64,000 bases of DNA from LMUY01 sp965198895 (GCA_965198895.1 OZ240676.1:5270001-5334000); one strand, 5' to 3'. Numbered from the stretch's first letter, positions 19,494 to 28,277 are shown. Numbers and translations are program-made. The notes: generated from the sequence alone by a model not told the origin.

Positions 19494-20779
19494 CGGTGCT
19501 CGAACCGGGCACGGTCGGCGGGCAGCAGGCGGACGCGGAGGTGGATCGCGTCGTCGGCATCGTCGCGTTGCAGGACCTCGCCGTGCTGATATAGCCACGC
19601 CAGCCGGGCACCGTCTTCGGGCGGGATGGCATAGTCCAGCTGCTCCATCCCGGCGGCGATGCGTACGTCGACGGCCGCCAGCAGCACCGGGACGCCTTCG
19701 CCCGTCACGGCCGAGACCGGGACCGCCGCACCCCGCGGCGGCACGTTGGCGACGCCGCCGAGCAGGTCGGCCTTGTTCAGCACCTCGATGGTGCGGGCGC
19801 GCCAATCGCCGTCGATGGTGCCGTCCTTCTCCATGCCCTCGAGCACGGCAATTACGTCGGCACGCTGGGCGGCGCTGTCAGGGTGGGCCACATCGCGGAT
19901 GTGCAGGATCACGTCGGCCTCGGCGACTTCCTCGAGCGTGGCGCGGAAGGCGGCGACCAGTTCGGTCGGCAGTTCGCTGATGAACCCCACCGTATCCGAA
20001 AGGATCGCCCGGCGGCCGGACGGCAGGCGTAGGCCGCGCATCGTCGGGTCCAGCGTCGCGAATAACTGGTCCTGCGCGTGGACCTGCGCGCCCGTGAGTT
20101 CGTTGAACAGCGTCGACTTACCGGCGTTGGTGTAGCCGACCAGGGCGATGACGGGGAACGGCACGCGGGTGCGGGCGCTGCGGTGCAGGCCGCGGGTGCG
20201 CCGCACCTGCTCCAGCTCGCGCTTCAGGCGGACGATGCGGTCGGTGATCAGGCGGCGGTCGGCCTCGATCTGCGTCTCACCGGGGCCGCCCAGGAAGCCG
20301 AAGCCGCCGCGCTGGCGTTCCAAGTGGGTCCAGGACCGCACCAATCGGCTGCGCTGGTAATCCAGATGGGCGAGTTCGACCTGCAGCGAGCCCTCCTTGG
20401 TGCGGGCGCGCTCGCCGAAGATGTCCAGGATCAGGCCGGTGCGATCGATGACCTTGCAGCCCCACTCCCGCTCCAGGTTGCGCTGCTGCACCGGCGACAG
20501 CGTCGCGTCGACTACGACGACAGCGACCTCCTGCTCGTGCAGGTGCTCGCCTTGCATCGCGATCTGGCCCTCCCCCAGCAGCGTGGAGGAGCGACGGTCG
20601 CGCAAAGGCAACACGGCGCTGTGCACCACGACGAGGCCGATCGACGCCGCCAAGCCGACCGCCTCCGCCAACCGCGCTTCGGCCGCGCGGGACGAGTCGC
20701 CGCGTTCTGGCCGCTCCCAAGGGAGGATGACGGCCGCCCGTGTCGGGGCGGCCGTTGCGTCAGATGCCTGCGTCGTCAG
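19490..20779 (-). CDS. hflX: GTPase HflX
   Basis: Ribosome-associated GTPase that splits stalled 70S ribosomes. G1 is GYTNAGKST, G3 DTVGFI, G4 NKADL; the glycine-rich linker GFGFLGGPGETQIEADRR is typical. No ATG, GTG or TTG covers the whole conserved N-terminus: TTG 20671 gives 393 residues, yet conserved coding (AVILPWERPERG...EARLAEAVGL) continues upstream to a CTG at 20779, just after an in-frame TGA inside the end of hfq. I extend to this CTG (429 residues, the usual length). If CTG is not used, the annotated start would be 20671. A hairpin at 20730-20755 lies in this 5' part. Confidence 0.9.
   Translation of the reverse strand: MTTQASDATAAPTRAAVILPWERPERGDSSRAAEARLAEAVGLAASIGLVVVHSAVLPLRDRRSSTLLGEGQIAMQGEHLHEQEVAVVVVDATLSPVQQRNLEREWGCKVIDRTGLILDIFGERARTKEGSLQVELAHLDYQRSRLVRSWTHLERQRGGFGFLGGPGETQIEADRRLITDRIVRLKRELEQVRRTRGLHRSARTRVPFPVIALVGYTNAGKSTLFNELTGAQVHAQDQLFATLDPTMRGLRLPSGRRAILSDTVGFISELPTELVAAFRATLEEVAEADVILHIRDVAHPDSAAQRADVIAVLEGMEKDGTIDGDWRARTIEVLNKADLLGGVANVPPRGAAVPVSAVTGEGVPVLLAAVDVRIAAGMEQLDYAIPPEDGARLAWLYQHGEVLQRDDADDAIHLRVRLLPADRARFEHR
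20730..20755 (-). terminator. Hairpin just after hfq, inside hflX 5' coding
   Basis: ACGGCCGCCC at 20730-20739 pairs perfectly with GGGCGGCCGT at 20746-20755 around a 6-nt loop, 4 bases after the hfq stop in the direction of transcription. No T-run follows, so it is more likely an attenuator, RNA-processing or 3'-end protection element than a full terminator. It overlaps the conserved hflX reading frame. Confidence 0.45.
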
Positions 20780-21059
20780 TCACCAGCTCCCGCGACGACA
20801 TGGACAACGGCGCGGTCGATTCGGCCTTCGTCGCGTCGAACAATTGGATGGGGGCGCCCGGCATCACGGTACTGATCGCGTGCTTGTAGACCAACTGAGT
20901 ATGGCCATCGCGCCGCAATAGAACGGAGAAATTGTCGAACCAGGTAATGATGCCCTGCAGCTTCACGCCATTGACCAGGAAAACCGTAACGGGGGCCTTG
21001 GTCTTGCGAACGTGGTTCAGGAATACATCCTGCACATTCTGAGTCTTCTCGTTGGCCAT
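20760..21059 (-). CDS. hfq: RNA chaperone Hfq
   Basis: Hexameric Sm-like protein that helps sRNAs pair with mRNAs. 99 residues from ATG 21059, chosen because NVQDVFLNHVRKTKAPVTVF is the standard N-terminus and AAGGAG lies 7 bp upstream. The Sm1 motif (VFLVNGVKLQGIITWFDNFS) and Sm2 motif (LVYKHAISTV) are intact. The C-terminal tail of about 27 residues is acidic (SSRELVTDDAGI), short as in other alphaproteobacteria. It is followed by hflX, the conserved neighbour. Confidence 0.96.
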   Translation of the reverse strand: MANEKTQNVQDVFLNHVRKTKAPVTVFLVNGVKLQGIITWFDNFSVLLRRDGHTQLVYKHAISTVMPGAPIQLFDATKAESTAPLSMSSRELVTDDAGI

Positions 21060-21206
21060 GTTGCCAACTCCTTTGGTTTTGTTGATTGAGAGCCAAGCCA
21101 GTCGTTTTGACACCAAGACGGGCACCCAGGTCCCGTCCGCGCGACTCAGAATGTAGCGGACGGAAGGGCTGACGCAAGCTTTATGCCGCAGTGCAGCGTA
21201 AATCCG

Positions 21207-22076
21207 TCAGTATCTCGCGTTAATCCCGGCAGCGGCGTGACGCGCGAACAATGCAAATAGCTGGCGTGTGACCGGCCCGACGGTGCCGTCGCCGACAGGG
21301 GCGCCGTCCAGTTTCGTCAGAGGCTTCACGAAGGAGGTGGCGCTGGTGATGAAAATTTCCCGCGCTGCCCGCAATTCCGCTTCCGTGACCGGCCGCTCCT
21401 CGGCCGACAAGTTCGAGTCGGACATCTGCTGCAGCAGCGAGGCCCGGGTGCAGCCCGGCAAGATTGCGGGGCTGAGATGACGGGTCCGCAGCACGCCTTG
21501 CGCATCCACGACCCAGACGGTGGTGGACGATCCCTCGGTCACCGTCCCGTCCCGGCCGATCAGGATCGCCTCGGTCGCCCCGGCCTGCCGGGCGGCCTGC
21601 TTGGCGAGCACGTTGGGCAGCAGGCCGGTGGATTTGATGTCGCACCGCTCCCAGCGCTGGTCCGGCGCGGTGATCGCCGATCCGGCCCATTTTTCGACAT
21701 CGGTCGGATACGGCGGCGTACGGCGGCAGGTCACGACCAGAGCGGGCGGGATCGGCTGCGCCGGAAAAGCGTGGTCGCGCCGGGCCACGCCGCGGGAGAC
21801 CTGCATGTAGACCAGCCCGTCGCGAAGGCGGTTGCGGCGGGTGACCTCCAGCAGCACCTGCCGCAGGGCTGCGCGCCCCATCGGCGGGGTGATGCTGATC
21901 TCGTTCAGCGATCGTTCGAGCCGGGCCATGTGCAGGTCCTCGTCGAGGAAGCGGCCGCCGGACATGTACAGCACTTCGTAGACGCCGTCGGCGAACTGGT
22001 AGCCGCGGTCTTCCACATTCACGCTTGCCTCCGATTGCGGCAGATAGCGTCCGTTGACGTAGGCGATGCGGCTCAT
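21207..22076 (-). CDS. Class IV PLP aminotransferase, D-amino-acid transaminase type
   Basis: 289 residues of fold-type IV. It carries the D-amino-acid transaminase opening YVNGRYLP...VEDRGYQFADGVYEV, ARRDHAFP, and DIKSTGLLPNVLAKQAA, in which the Lys binds PLP at about residue 148; the phosphate-binding loop is TEGSSTTVWVV. The usual reaction is interconversion of D-alanine and D-glutamate with their keto acids, useful for peptidoglycan precursors; a branched-chain or 4-amino-4-deoxychorismate role is less likely from these motifs. The ATG at 22076 starts the family's normal N-terminus. It lies 57 bp downstream of the photolyase gene on the same strand. Confidence 0.88.
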   Translation of the reverse strand: MSRIAYVNGRYLPQSEASVNVEDRGYQFADGVYEVLYMSGGRFLDEDLHMARLERSLNEISITPPMGRAALRQVLLEVTRRNRLRDGLVYMQVSRGVARRDHAFPAQPIPPALVVTCRRTPPYPTDVEKWAGSAITAPDQRWERCDIKSTGLLPNVLAKQAARQAGATEAILIGRDGTVTEGSSTTVWVVDAQGVLRTRHLSPAILPGCTRASLLQQMSDSNLSAEERPVTEAELRAAREIFITSATSFVKPLTKLDGAPVGDGTVGPVTRQLFALFARHAAAGINARY

Positions 22077-22133
22077 GCGATACGGGCCTTCATGGCTGTG
22101 GGGTGGGCTTCGGCCCACCATGGGTTGGCTCCG

Positions 22134-23663
22134 TCAAACTACCTCGCCCGCATCCATCGCGTCGAGCAACGCGGCCGCCCGCGCCCGGATCGCGGATACG
22201 CGGCCCGGCTCCATGCGTTCGAGGTTGCGTAGCGGCATAGACATGCGCTGGTTGCCGGCGAAACGGTCCTTATGGCGCGCCATGAAGTCCCAGTACAATG
22301 CGTTGAATGGACAGCCTTTCTCACTGGTGGCATCCTTCACGTCGTAGTGGCAGGCGCGGCAGTAGTCGCTCATCCGGTTGATGTAGGCGCCCGAGGCGGC
22401 ATAGGGCTTGGACCCTACCACGCCACCGTCGCCGAACAGGGCCATCCCGCGGGTGTTGGGCATCTCCACCCACTCATAGGCGTCGGCGTAGACGATCAGG
22501 TACCATTCATCGACCTCCGCCGGGTCGAGCCCGGCCAGCAGGGCGAAGTTGCCGGTGACCATCAGGCGCTGGATGTGGTGGGCGTAGGCGTGGGCGCGCG
22601 TATCGGCGATCGCATGGTGCATGCAGTTCATTCGGGTATTCGCGTCCCAGTAGAACCACGGCAGCTTACGCGTTGCCGCCAAAGCATTCTGCCGGGCGTA
22701 GTCCGGCATCTTGAGCCAGTAGATGCCGCGTACGAACTCGCGCCAGCCCAATACCTGCCGGATGAAACCCTCCGCCGCGTTCAGCAGCACCAGCCCCGCC
22801 CGGAACGCGCCCTCCGCCGCTGTGACGACCTCGAGCGGTTCGAGCAGCCCGGTGTTGAGCGACGTCGAGATCAACGCGTGGAACAACGTTGGCGCGCCGG
22901 CCCGCATCGCGTCCTGCCAGTCGCCGAAGCGGGGCAGCCGGTTCAGCACGAAGTCGCCCAAGGCGGCGCGGGCGTCGGCGGCGGTGACCGGGAGGTCGAA
23001 CCCCTCGATCATGCCGAAATGCTCGCCGAAACGGTCGCCGACCAGGGCGATGACGTCCTGGGTGATGGCGTCCGGCTCGAACCGCGGTGCCGGTGGCGCT
23101 TCGACGCTGGGGGGCAGGCGCTTGCGGTTCTCGGCGTCGAAGTTCCAGCGGCCCTCGACCGGGGAGCCCTCCTCCATCAGCACGGAATAACGGCGGCGCA
23201 TCTCGCGGTAGAAGAACTCCATCCGCAGCGTGGTCTTACCCCGAGCCCAGGCCCGGAACTCTCGGATGCTACAAAGGAAGCGAGCGTCCGGGCGGATCTC
23301 CACCTCGCAGCCGGCCGCCTCGTGCCAGTCCTGCATGTCGCGGTCGAGCCGCCACTCGCCGCATTCGGTGGCGACGATCCGCTCCGGCCGCAGCCGCGCC
23401 GCCGCCCGGGCCACTTCGCCGCGCAGCGATTGGGTGTTCGCCGGGTCGTCGAGGGTGACGTAGTCCACGCGCACCCCCCGGGCCCGCAGCGCCTGACAGA
23501 AATGCCGCATGGCGGACAGCACCAGCACGATCTTCTTCTGGTGATGGCGGACGTAGGTGCACTCGCTCAGCACCTCGGCCATCAGCACCGTATCCACCGC
23601 CGGGTCGAGATCCTGCAACGCCGAGAGTCCGGCACTGCATTGATCCCCCAGAACGATCCGCAT
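22134..23663 (-). CDS. FeS-containing (6-4) photolyase / cryptochrome (FeS-BCP, PhrB-like)
   Basis: 509 residues from ATG 23663 (LGDQCS start typical of the DUF523/FeS-BCP branch). Four cysteines at 347, 435, 438 and 451 (NTRMNCMHHAI, YCRACHY, KGCPFN) have the same spacing as the [4Fe-4S] ligands of the Agrobacterium PhrB family. The C-terminal FAD-binding region contains WREFVRGIYW and TGNFALLAGLDP. It should repair (6-4) photoproducts with light or act as a photoreceptor. Nothing nearby suggests signalling, so repair is favoured. Confidence 0.93.
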   Translation of the reverse strand: MRIVLGDQCSAGLSALQDLDPAVDTVLMAEVLSECTYVRHHQKKIVLVLSAMRHFCQALRARGVRVDYVTLDDPANTQSLRGEVARAAARLRPERIVATECGEWRLDRDMQDWHEAAGCEVEIRPDARFLCSIREFRAWARGKTTLRMEFFYREMRRRYSVLMEEGSPVEGRWNFDAENRKRLPPSVEAPPAPRFEPDAITQDVIALVGDRFGEHFGMIEGFDLPVTAADARAALGDFVLNRLPRFGDWQDAMRAGAPTLFHALISTSLNTGLLEPLEVVTAAEGAFRAGLVLLNAAEGFIRQVLGWREFVRGIYWLKMPDYARQNALAATRKLPWFYWDANTRMNCMHHAIADTRAHAYAHHIQRLMVTGNFALLAGLDPAEVDEWYLIVYADAYEWVEMPNTRGMALFGDGGVVGSKPYAASGAYINRMSDYCRACHYDVKDATSEKGCPFNALYWDFMARHKDRFAGNQRMSMPLRNLERMEPGRVSAIRARAAALLDAMDAGEVV

Positions 23664-23763
23664 GACGCCCAATCGCCGCTTCCCCCAACCCGGTGCCCAC
23701 GCCAAGTGGCCTCGGCTCCCGTAGCGACAAGGCGGCTGCCCGTGCGATCATGCTCGTGCTAAC

Positions 23764-24306
23764 ATGACAGTACCAATGCGCCAGCTCCTCCTCCTCCGGC
23801 ATGCCAAGTCTTCGTGGGACGAACCCCATCTGTCCGACCATGCCCGGCCGCTGAACATGCGCGGAAACCAGGCTGCGGCCGCAATGGCGCGCGAAATGCG
23901 GCGGCTCGGGTTGTTGCCCGACCTGGTGCTGGTGTCCTCGGCACGGCGCACGCTGCAGACGCTGGCGGCGCTAGAGCCCTGGGCCGAGCCGCCACGGATC
24001 GAACCGATGGACGCGCTGTATCTCGCGCCGGCGTCCGACCTGCTGGACGCGTTGCGCAACGCGGCCCCGACCGCCCGCTGCGTCTTGCTGGTGGGGCACA
24101 ATCCCGGCCTGCACGACCTTGCGATGATGCTGGCGGGCGTCCAGCGCGGCTCGACCGACAAGGATATCCAACGGCTAGCCAACGGGTACCCGTCCGGGGC
24201 GCTCAGCGAGTTCTCCGTCGACGTGCCGTGGACGATGCTCGGCAAGACCGGCGTCCGGCTGACACGTTTGCTGCTGCCAAGCGATTTGTCGGAGGTCCGC
24301 GCTTAG
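23764..24306 (+). CDS. sixA: SixA-type histidine phosphatase
   Basis: 180 residues. The phosphohistidine nucleophile motif is LLLRHAKSSWDE and the second catalytic His is in LVGHNPGLHD, both typical of the small SixA branch of histidine phosphatases, which removes phosphate from phosphohistidine (for example on HPt/PTS proteins). Start ATG 23764; ATG 23776 is possible. The CHAD gene starts 2 bp after the stop, so they form a two-gene unit. Substrate assignment from sequence alone is uncertain. Confidence 0.88.
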   Translation: MTVPMRQLLLLRHAKSSWDEPHLSDHARPLNMRGNQAAAAMAREMRRLGLLPDLVLVSSARRTLQTLAALEPWAEPPRIEPMDALYLAPASDLLDALRNAAPTARCVLLVGHNPGLHDLAMMLAGVQRGSTDKDIQRLANGYPSGALSEFSVDVPWTMLGKTGVRLTRLLLPSDLSEVRA

Positions 24307-24308
24307 GT

Positions 24309-25757
24309 ATGGCCACGCTAGAGTTCGTCCTGCCGCCGGAGGACCTGCCCCGGCTGTTCGCGCATCCCTCGTTCCGCCGCCGTGGTGGCCGGCCCGCCGC
24401 GGTGGAGCTGATCTGGTACGACACGGCCGAGGGTGACCTCACCCGCGATCATTTGAGCCTGTGCGATGCCAAGGGACTCTGGCGGCTCGAGCGGGCCCAG
24501 CCCCGGCCCGGCGAGGCATGGCCCCCGGGGACGCCTTCTCCGCTGGTCGCGGAATCGCCGGACCGGACGACGCTGGGCCCCCGGCCCGAGCCCCTGATGC
24601 CGGTCGCCGGGTTCCGCGGCCAACGCCGGACGGTGCGCGTGCCGGGCGAACAGGAGGCCACGCTCGTCGTGCTCGAAGGTACCCTGCGCGGCATGGCGCA
24701 GGAGAAGCCGTCCTGCCGCATCATGTTGGATGGCCCGGCGCCACGGCTCATCGAGCTGAGCAACCAGTTGACGGCCATCGTCAGGCTCGAGGTGCCACGC
24801 TGGTCCCACGCGACCGAAGCCGCCGCTTTCGCCCGCGGCTGGCCGCCGCCGGACCGCAACGCCGGTGCCCCAGAGGTGCCCCCGGGCATGACGGTGGGCG
24901 ATGCGGTCGCCTTGGTGGTGGGCCATCTGACGGACGTGATCCTCGCTGGCGTGCCCGCTGCCTCGGCCGGGGAGACCCCCGAGCCAGTGCACGCCATGCG
25001 CGTCGCCGTGCGGCGGCTGCGATCGGCGCTCTCGGTGTTCCGCAAGGTGACCGACGGCCCGGCGTTCCAGGCGCTGAAGCCGCAACTACACGAACTCGGT
25101 GCCGCGCTGGGCCGTGCGCGGGACTGGGACGTGTTCCTGGCCGGCACCGGGCAGGACGTCGCGGCGGCGCTGCCGGAGGACCGGCGCATTGCCGGCATGA
25201 TCGCCATGGCGGCCAAAAAGCGCGAGGCCGGCTACGCGGCACTGCGGCAAACCTTTGCCTCGCCGATGTTCCGCCAACTGACGGTCGGCCTGGTGCAGTT
25301 CGCGGCGCTGCGGCCGTGGCAGATCGAGGCGGACGCGGACCGCGCCGCCGCCCTGGCCGACGATGCCAGCCAGTATGCCTCCAAACTGCTCGCCAAGCGG
25401 CACGGCCACATGCTTGAGCCCGGCCCTGATATCAGCGGCCTGCCCGCCCCCGACCTGCACGCGCTGCGCAAGCAGGGCAAGCGGCTGCGCTACACCGCCG
25501 AATTCTTCGCGCCCTGCTATGGCCGGCGCAGCACGAAGCGCTTCGTTCGCGGCGTGTCGCGGCTGCAGGAAGCCTTGGGCCATCTGAACGACGGCGCGGC
25601 AGCGGCCGAGCTCATGGGGATGCTGCGCGGCGGCCCCGATGCGCATTTCGCCGACGGTGCCGTGCAGGGCTTCGCCGCGGCGCGCAGCACCGACGCGCGG
25701 GAGGCGATCGCCAAGAGCTGGGCGAAATTCCGCCGCGCAGAGCCATTCTGGGATTGA
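24309..25757 (+). CDS. CYTH-CHAD protein with degenerate CYTH domain
   Basis: 482 residues from ATG 24309. The C-terminal half (about 205-480) is a CHAD domain: HAMRVAVRRLRSALSVF, LGRARDWDVF and LRKQGKRLRYTAEFF give the conserved His and Arg/Lys positions that bind polyphosphate. The N-terminal 190 residues resemble CYTH (triphosphate tunnel) proteins in layout, but the ExExK signature is replaced by LEFVLPP, so triphosphatase activity is unlikely. The inferred role is polyphosphate binding. It follows sixA with a 2-bp gap. Confidence 0.85.
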   Translation: MATLEFVLPPEDLPRLFAHPSFRRRGGRPAAVELIWYDTAEGDLTRDHLSLCDAKGLWRLERAQPRPGEAWPPGTPSPLVAESPDRTTLGPRPEPLMPVAGFRGQRRTVRVPGEQEATLVVLEGTLRGMAQEKPSCRIMLDGPAPRLIELSNQLTAIVRLEVPRWSHATEAAAFARGWPPPDRNAGAPEVPPGMTVGDAVALVVGHLTDVILAGVPAASAGETPEPVHAMRVAVRRLRSALSVFRKVTDGPAFQALKPQLHELGAALGRARDWDVFLAGTGQDVAAALPEDRRIAGMIAMAAKKREAGYAALRQTFASPMFRQLTVGLVQFAALRPWQIEADADRAAALADDASQYASKLLAKRHGHMLEPGPDISGLPAPDLHALRKQGKRLRYTAEFFAPCYGRRSTKRFVRGVSRLQEALGHLNDGAAAAELMGMLRGGPDAHFADGAVQGFAAARSTDAREAIAKSWAKFRRAEPFWD

Positions 25758-25954
25758 TCTAGGCTCGACCTCCATTGCGTTACGAGGCAGGACCCGGCAG
25801 GCGGGGGTTTGCCAAATCTCGTATGTCCGGGCCCTTGCACGCCGCTGGTCCACCGCGCTAGGCATCGCTGAGCTCGTTTGCGGAGGATTTCCTGTCCATC
25901 GACCGACCCCGTCGCATCTTCCGATCCAGTAGCCGGGCGTCTGCCCCGCGTGGT

Positions 25955-26425
25955 TTGGTGCGGACGGCTGTGGTGGCGCTGGCCGGCGTCGTGGCGGGGG
26001 CCGCGCTGGTGATGATCGGCACGTCCGGTCAGTTGTTCGGACAGATGACGGCTGATCCGCGGATCATTTCGGCTGCCCCGGGCGAGGTGGCGGTGGTCGA
26101 TGGCGACACGCTGCGACTGGATGGCGTGGTGGTGCGGCTGAGCGACGTGCAGGGTCTGCCGCGAGGCCAATCTTGCGCGGCCGGACCCGATTGCGGCAGC
26201 CAGGCGACGGCGGTGTTGGCCAGCCTGGTGCGGGACCGCCGGGTCGAATGCCGGGTGAACGGACATGACACGCTTGGACGGCCAGCCGGCCGGTGCGACG
26301 CCGGCGGCGAGGATGTGAACGTCGCCTTGGTCGCAACTGGCTGGGCGAGGGCGAGCAGCCCGGTGCTGGATGCCGCTGAAATGGATGCGAAAGCCCACCG
26401 GCGAGGCATCTGGCTCAGCAACTAG
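25955..26425 (+). CDS. Membrane-anchored SNase-like (thermonuclease-fold) protein, probably inactive
   Basis: At least 156 residues: an N-terminal hydrophobic helix (VVALAGVVAGAALVMIG), then a staphylococcal-nuclease fold starting VAVVDGDTLRLDGVVVRLSDV. The usual GIDAPE active-site loop reads DVQGLP, so the Ca-binding Asp and catalytic Glu are missing; the Arg of the LGR motif and the CxxGxxCG-like cysteines remain. Catalysis is therefore doubtful. TTG 25955 is the conventional start. The frame stays open upstream to CTG 25892, which follows a strong GGAGGA at 25882 and would add a basic segment before the membrane helix. Confidence 0.75.
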   Translation: MVRTAVVALAGVVAGAALVMIGTSGQLFGQMTADPRIISAAPGEVAVVDGDTLRLDGVVVRLSDVQGLPRGQSCAAGPDCGSQATAVLASLVRDRRVECRVNGHDTLGRPAGRCDAGGEDVNVALVATGWARASSPVLDAAEMDAKAHRRGIWLSN

Positions 26426-26574
26426 GCGGCATGCTGCAGGCGCGAAGGTTGCCTTGCAGCCGACTTCGCCGTTAATTGGACATAATCACCGTATGGCCGG
26501 TGGGTAGCTAACGACCATCTAGCACAGACCAAGGGCTGCGATCCCCGCCGGCCCGTTTTCGACAGGAACAGAGC

Positions 26575-27882
26575 ATGAGCGGCACCGCCAACGGGTCTCT
26601 CACCATGACCCTCGATGGCACGAACCAGTCGCTGACCGTCCCGCTGAAGTCCGGCACCATCGGGCCGCAAGCGGCTGATATCAGCAAGCTCTACGGCAAT
26701 CTTGGGATATTCACCTACGACATCGGCTACGGCGCAACGGCGGCGTGCGAGAGCAAGATCACCTACATCGACGGCGATGAAGGCGTGTTGCTGCATCGCG
26801 GCTACCCGATCGATCAGTTGGCCGAGAAGTCCAACTTCCTTGAGGTCGCCTACCTGCTGTTGAACGGCGAGCTGCCGACGGAGGCCGAGGGGGAAGTTTT
26901 CCACCAAGGCGTGATGCGGCACACGATGCTGCACGAGCAGTTGCGAAGCTTTTACAGCGGTTTCCGGCGTGACGCCCATCCAATGGCGGTCATGTGCGGC
27001 GTCGTCGGTGCGCTGAGCGCGTTCTATCACGACAGCCTCGACATCACGAACGAAGAACACCGTAGTATCAGTGCGTTCCGTCTGATCGCAAAGCTGCCGA
27101 CGATCGCGGCCTGGGCCTACAAGTACAATATCGGCCAGCCGTTCGTGTACCCGCGCAACGACCTCGGTTACGCCGAGAACTTCCTGTACATGATGAACGC
27201 GGTGCCGGCCGAGGAGTACCACGTGAACCCGGTGCTGGCGAAGGCGATGGACCGGATCTTCATCCTGCACGCCGATCACGAGCAGAATGCCTCCACCTCC
27301 ACCGTGCGTCTGGCCGGGTCGACCGGCGCCAACCCGTTCGCCTGTATCGCCGCCGGCATTGCCAGCCTATGGGGCCCGGCGCACGGCGGCGCCAACGAGG
27401 CGGTGCTGAAGATGCTGTCCGAGATCGGCACCCCGGAGAACATCCCGGCCTTCATCGAGAAGGTGAAGGACAAGAACAGCCACGTCCGGCTGATGGGCTT
27501 CGGTCACCGCGTGTACAAGAACTACGATCCGCGCGCCAAGATCATGCAGCAGACTTGCCACGAGGTGCTGAAGGAGCTCGGCATCAAGGGCGACCCGATG
27601 CTGGACATGGCGGCGGAGTTGGAGCGGATCGCGCTGCACGACGATTACTTCATCAGCAAGAAGCTGTATCCGAACGTCGATTTCTACTCAGGCATCATCC
27701 TGAAGGCGATGGGCATCCCGACCAGCATGTTCACTGTGCTGTTCGCAGTCGCCCGCACCGTCGGCTGGATCAGCCAGTGGAAGGAGATGATCGAGGACCC
27801 GACCCAGCGGATCGGGCGCCCCCGTCAGATCTACACCGGGGCGCCGCTGCGCGACTTCGTCCCGATGACGTCTCGGACCTGA
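26575..27882 (+). CDS. gltA: Citrate synthase
   Basis: Condenses acetyl-CoA and oxaloacetate, the entry to the TCA cycle. 435 residues, type II bacterial form. Catalytic residues are visible in FILHADHEQNASTSTVR (His), GPAHGGANEAV (His) and NVDFYSGI (Asp); FGHRVYKNYDPRA binds CoA/oxaloacetate. The ATG at 26575 follows a 149-bp leader, and a strong intrinsic terminator stands 28 bp after the stop, so gltA is probably a single-gene unit with its own promoter. Confidence 0.97.
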   Translation: MSGTANGSLTMTLDGTNQSLTVPLKSGTIGPQAADISKLYGNLGIFTYDIGYGATAACESKITYIDGDEGVLLHRGYPIDQLAEKSNFLEVAYLLLNGELPTEAEGEVFHQGVMRHTMLHEQLRSFYSGFRRDAHPMAVMCGVVGALSAFYHDSLDITNEEHRSISAFRLIAKLPTIAAWAYKYNIGQPFVYPRNDLGYAENFLYMMNAVPAEEYHVNPVLAKAMDRIFILHADHEQNASTSTVRLAGSTGANPFACIAAGIASLWGPAHGGANEAVLKMLSEIGTPENIPAFIEKVKDKNSHVRLMGFGHRVYKNYDPRAKIMQQTCHEVLKELGIKGDPMLDMAAELERIALHDDYFISKKLYPNVDFYSGIILKAMGIPTSMFTVLFAVARTVGWISQWKEMIEDPTQRIGRPRQIYTGAPLRDFVPMTSRT

Positions 27883-27909
27883 CGTTTCGCGCCAGAGACA
27901 GCGGAGGAC

Positions 27910-27939
27910 GGGGGTCCGGAGCAATCCGGGCCCCTTTTT
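27910..27939 (+). terminator. Intrinsic terminator of gltA
   Basis: GGGGTCCGG (27911-27919) pairs with CCGGGCCCC (27926-27934) with one G-T wobble, directly followed by TTTTT (27935-27939). This is the clearest rho-independent terminator in the window. Confidence 0.9.
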
Positions 27940-28042
27940 CGTCGAATCTCGCCGCTCGTTTTTCACTGGCTGATAAACCGAAAAAGATGCTGCAGGTGCA
28001 GGGCATTGAGATGCCGGACGAGTTCATCATACCATAGTATGT

Positions 28043-28096
28043 GCGCTAGAGCGTTGTTTTCGTGAGTTTCCAAATTTCGGGTAATCGCTCCAGCGC
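28043..28096. repeat. 54-bp inverted-repeat element in gene-free stretch
   Basis: GCGCTAGAGCG at 28043-28053 and CGCTCCAGCGC at 28086-28096 are inverted copies with one mismatch, enclosing a less GC-rich centre (TTGTTTTCGTGAGTTTCC...). A small perfect palindrome, CATAC-CATA-GTATG, lies next to it at 28028-28041. The 395-bp region 27883-28277 otherwise holds only the gltA terminator, some AT-richer sequence and the leader of the next gene; I see no ORF or RNA gene in it. Confidence 0.55.
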
Positions 28097-28264
28097 TCGG
28101 ACATCTTGCCGGTCCTGGCCTTGGCCAGTGAAGCCGCCGCCGTCGTTGCGGCCATAAATAAATCGCAAAACCCGTGAGTTACGGGATTCTATCCACAATC
28201 CCGATGTCTCCCGGCATGAACAGTTCTAAACAAAGGAGTGCATTCCACCGGGATGTGAATCGCC

Positions 28265-28269
28265 AGGAG
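28265..28269 (+). promoter_or_regulatory. Shine-Dalgarno AGGAG deciding the GTG 28278 start
   Basis: AGGAG ends 8 bp before GTG 28278. The more upstream in-frame GTG at 28269 overlaps the AGGAG itself, so the downstream GTG is the better start. Confidence 0.65.
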
Positions 28270-28277
28270 TGAAAACC

